DNA from: DATJGS01 sp035494735
GTDB taxonomy: Bacteria > Eisenbacteria > RBG-16-71-46
Length of the DNA: 64,000 nucleotides
Direction of reading: 5' to 3'
NCBI GenBank assembly: GCA_035494735.1
Contig: DATJGS010000023.1
Coordinates: 1-64,000, forward strand
The notes beneath the pieces are model-generated. The model did no database searches and had not been told where the DNA came from. It saw nothing but the letters and a program-made list of their open reading frames with translations. A program made the position numbers and the translations under genes. The stretch's first letter is position 1. Every line of letters starts with the position of its first letter. This document shows positions 63,648-64,000 of the stretch, piece by piece.

Positions 63648-64000
63648 ATGCCCGTCCGAGTCTCTGTTCGCCCGCGTCGCCGCCGTACACCCCACCGCGT
63701 CGTCGCCGTCGCCTACGACCGTGTCGCGCTGTTCGAGCTGGCCATCGCCATCGAGGTGTTCGGGCTGCCACGCCCCGAGCTGAACGTACCGTGGTACGAG
63801 TTCGCGGTGTGCTCGCTGGACGCGGGGCCGCTGCGCGCGACCGGCGCGATCCACGTGCGGCCGGACCGCGGCCTCGGCGCGCTCGAGCGCGCGGACACGA
63901 TCATCGTGCCCGGCTGGCGCGATCCCGCCGAGACGCCGCCGAAACGCCTCACGAACGCGCTGCGCAAGGCGCACCGGCGCGGCGCGCGCGTCGTTTCCAT
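63648..64000 (+). CDS. ftrA: FtrA/GlxA-like AraC-family regulator, N-terminal part (runs off the right edge)
   Basis: The first 117 residues of a DJ-1/PfpI-like (GATase1) sensor domain: RVVAVAYDRVALFELAIAIE, VFGLPRPEL, WYEFAVCSLDAGPLRATGA and RADTIIVPGWRDP match the N-terminus of FtrA-type transcription factors, which carry an AraC-type helix-turn-helix pair at the C-terminus beyond this window. The start ATG 63648 lacks a strong ribosome binding site. The divergent neighbour is a rhodanese, as in known FtrA loci. Confidence 0.75.
   Translation, partial: MPVRVSVRPRRRRTPHRVVAVAYDRVALFELAIAIEVFGLPRPELNVPWYEFAVCSLDAGPLRATGAIHVRPDRGLGALERADTIIVPGWRDPAETPPKRLTNALRKAHRRGARVVS

Overview
The window is very GC-rich, densely coded DNA with short intergenic gaps and no rRNA, tRNA, CRISPR array or transposase that I can see. 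Six secreted proteins end in a FlgD-like (Por-type sorting-like) C-terminal domain. Add a fused alpha-beta E1 dehydrogenase, dockerin-type and VCBS/FG-GAP repeats, and short lipoproteins, and the best fit is an uncultured member of the FCB superphylum, with Candidatus Eisenbacteria the most likely guess. That placement is inference; no marker gene here settles it.

Layout. 1-3.6 kb: the N-terminus of a pdxH-like gene, then a periplasmic cupredoxin-like protein translationally coupled to an orphan sensor kinase, and an outer-membrane beta-barrel protein. 3.7-20.4 kb: mostly metabolism (glutaryl-CoA-type dehydrogenase, gamma-glutamyltransferase family, fused 2-oxo acid dehydrogenase E1, penicillin-acylase family, CPBP protease, ROK kinase, MiaB, citrate synthase, QueF), with a seven-bladed-propeller surface protein and a degenerate GAF/PP2C protein among them. 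20.5-29.2 kb: a 2,044-residue modular subtilase and a membrane GAF-PP2C (RsbU-like) phosphatase. 29.2-33.6 kb: a tight four-gene leftward operon of GT-C-like membrane protein, PQQ-type sugar dehydrogenase, type III polyketide synthase and isoprenylcysteine-methyltransferase-like protein. The last two match the known Bacillus alkylpyrone synthase/O-methyltransferase pair. 33.7-36.6 kb: the glyoxylate-shunt operon aceB-aceA. 36.9-48.7 kb: small lipoproteins, a thioredoxin-fold protein, a ThrE-like exporter, a second subtilase, a SPOR protein, a dockerin protein, two MFS carriers and a metzincin protease. 48.9-53.6 kb: two more FlgD-tagged secreted proteins. 53.7-64 kb: threonine dehydratase, a PH/SHOCT protein, a DUF4382 lipoprotein, a Rid protein, a secreted TPR-CHAT protease with a small companion gene, an ArsR/AHSA1 pair, SnoaL-like, RlpA, a rhodanese and the start of an FtrA-like regulator.

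How it works together. Citrate synthase, isocitrate lyase, malate synthase, the E1 and the acyl-CoA dehydrogenase point to growth on amino acids and fatty or aromatic acids through acetyl-CoA. The proteases, acylase and gamma-glutamyltransferase, most with signal peptides, suggest a scavenger that degrades extracellular protein. Many start sites sit behind a TTGNNN - 17/18 nt - TAGNCT-like promoter, and three convergent gene pairs share strong hairpin terminators. The most promising under-described units are the type III PKS operon, the secreted CHAT protease locus and the propeller protein with seven almost identical blades.
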